From: an uncultured Arthrobacter sp.
Lineage (GTDB): Bacteria; Actinomycetota; Actinomycetes; Actinomycetales; Micrococcaceae
Assembly (NCBI GenBank): GCA_937873245.1
Contig: CALMVY010000196.1
Span: 1 to 20,886 of the forward strand
Direction: 5' to 3'
DNA: 20,886 nt
Within the stretch, counting starts at the first letter, position 1. Each line of letters opens with the position of its first letter. The notes beneath the pieces are model-generated. The model was not told the DNA's origin. It ran no database searches and saw only the letters and a program-made list of their open reading frames with translations. The position numbers were made by a program, and so were the translations under genes. This document shows positions 20,311-20,886 of this stretch, one piece after another.

Positions 20311-20679
20311 CGAGTCGGTGGCCCGCTTGATCGCGTCCACGTCGTTGCCGGCGATCGCGGTCTTGGCGCGGCTCATCAGCAGGTCCGCCGTGTCGCTGCC
20401 GGATTGGAGCCAGACCGCCTGGATGCGGTTCTCGACGAGCTTGGCGGTGGTGGCGTCGGGCGCCTGCTTCAGGGCGCTGAACAGGAAGTCGAGGTTGTGG
20501 CCGCGGTCGGCGTCGGAGCGGGGAGGCTTGGCGTCCGGCGGCGTTTCCGGGCGGCCCTGCTTCTCCGGGGCGGAGCGCTGCGCCGGGCGGTCCGGGAGGC
20601 CCTGGGCAGCGGCGGCCGCCGCGAGCCCGACCGTGCAGGCCACCAGCAGGGCGAGGAGGCGACGCGAACAGCCGATCAT
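20306..20679 (-). CDS. exported protein, N-terminal part (TPR-like, alphaproteobacterial), cut at the junction
   Basis: The frame starts MIGCSRRLLALLVACTVGLAAAAAAQG, a Sec signal peptide, then a Pro/Arg-rich linker (PDRPAQRSAPEKQGRPETPP). It continues with DRGHNLDFLFSALKQAPD and SGSDTADLLMSRAKTAIAGND, which recall the helical start of small alphaproteobacterial tetratricopeptide proteins found next to rpmJ. About 125 residues are authentic; codons beyond 20306 are the antisense of malate synthase. The TPR assignment rests on memory of the family and is moderate. The neighbour L36 lies upstream on the same strand. Confidence 0.6.
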
Positions 20680-20699
20680 GCCGTCATTGTACCGGAACC

Positions 20700-20723
20700 G
20701 GGGCGCGCCGCAAAACGCGCCCC
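20700..20723 (-). terminator. GC-rich hairpin downstream of L36
   Basis: GGGGCGCG (20700-20707) pairs with CGCGCCCC (20716-20723). It lies between the L36 gene and the exported protein gene; it lacks a T-run, so it is only a candidate terminator. Confidence 0.4.
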
Positions 20724-20766
20724 CGTCGGCACAATGCAGTTGGCGGTGCGGCGTTCCCGGCCGCGA

Positions 20767-20886
20767 TCAGCCCTGCCGCGCCTTGAAGCGGCGCTGCACC
20801 TTGTTGATGACGTAGACACGGCCCTTGCGCCGGACCAGCCGGTTGTTGCGGTGGCGGCCGAGCAGTGACTTCAGCGAATTGCGGAT
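20767..20886 (-). CDS. rpmJ: 50S ribosomal protein L36, missing the first codons at the window edge
   Basis: Thirty-nine codons plus stop read IRNSLKSLLGRHRNNRL, then VRRKGRVYVINKVQRRFKARQG. This is L36 without zinc-binding cysteines, in the longer form typical of Alphaproteobacteria (RNSLKSL...RHR.NRLVRRKGR). Only about two residues (usually MK) are missing at the window edge. It is a structural protein of the large ribosomal subunit. Its style does not fit the actinobacterial genes to the left and supports a chimeric end. Confidence 0.93.
   Translation of the reverse strand: MRNSLKSLLGRHRNNRLVRRKGRVYVINKVQRRFKARQG

Noticed and set aside
20306..20815. Continuation of the malate synthase frame past the junction
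   Set aside because: The translation after Asp111 has no malate synthase similarity and is antisense to a signal-peptide gene and the region before L36.
1..20886. CRISPR arrays, tRNA or rRNA genes, transposases, prophage genes
   Set aside because: I looked for regular short repeats with spacers, tRNA-like cloverleaf signatures and recombinase motifs and saw none. The palindromic elements are pairs or singles without array structure.

Overview
Most of this window (1 to about 20305) reads as chromosome of a high-GC actinobacterium, most likely an Arthrobacter or Pseudarthrobacter relative (Micrococcaceae). The reasons are GC-rich third codon positions, many leaderless starts of the form TAnnnT-N6/7-ATG, a uricase that closely recalls Arthrobacter uricase in length and motifs, and actinobacterial-looking DUF427, DUF488 and OHCU decarboxylase genes. 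The last ~580 bases look different. At about 20303-20310 the malate synthase gene stops matching its family in mid-domain. What follows is a minus-strand pair (an exported protein, then ribosomal protein L36) of alphaproteobacterial character. I read this as a chimeric join, probably an assembly artefact, and it limits interpretation of the right end.

Layout. 1-1098 (-): ABC exporter membrane half, cut by the window edge. 1563-3112 (+): a small exported protein, a DUF427 protein and a two-helix membrane protein. 3199-5299 (-): DUF808 membrane protein and a D-2-hydroxyacid dehydrogenase. 5532-6440 (+): membrane-anchored penicillin-binding/beta-lactamase-fold serine hydrolase. 6522-6689 (-): tiny Cys/His-rich protein whose promoter contains a CsoR-like operator. 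6868-7704 (+): alpha/beta hydrolase. 7975-8467 (+): exported-protein gene broken by a one-base frameshift. 8754-9008 (-): small acidic protein. 9096-9931 (+): OHCU decarboxylase and HIU hydrolase. 10049-11451 (+): MocA-like nucleotidyltransferase and SDR oxidoreductase. 11478-12140 (-): UDG-superfamily protein. 12251-12775 (+): DUF488. 12802-13785 (-): aldo-keto reductase. 13900-17806 (-): xanthine dehydrogenase operon with an XdhC remnant in front. 17997-18491 (-): guanine deaminase. 18899-19807 (+): uricase. 19973 to about 20305 (+): malate synthase, 5' end only.

The unifying theme of 9.1-20.3 kb is purine catabolism. Guanine deaminase makes xanthine, xanthine dehydrogenase makes urate, uricase makes 5-hydroxyisourate, HIU hydrolase makes OHCU, and OHCU decarboxylase makes S-allantoin. 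Glyoxylate from later allantoin breakdown could feed malate synthase. The MocA-like protein could mature the molybdenum cofactor of the dehydrogenase.

The least explained parts are regulatory and structural. They are a promoter plus strong intrinsic terminator in the uricase leader (attenuator or small RNA), a leaderless 13-codon Cys-Cys mini-ORF before malate synthase, an xdhC gene shrunk to 45 codons but still coupled to the FAD subunit, a CsoR-type operator over the promoter of a small Cys-rich protein, and several families of long intergenic palindromes. I saw no tRNA, rRNA, CRISPR array, transposase or phage gene.
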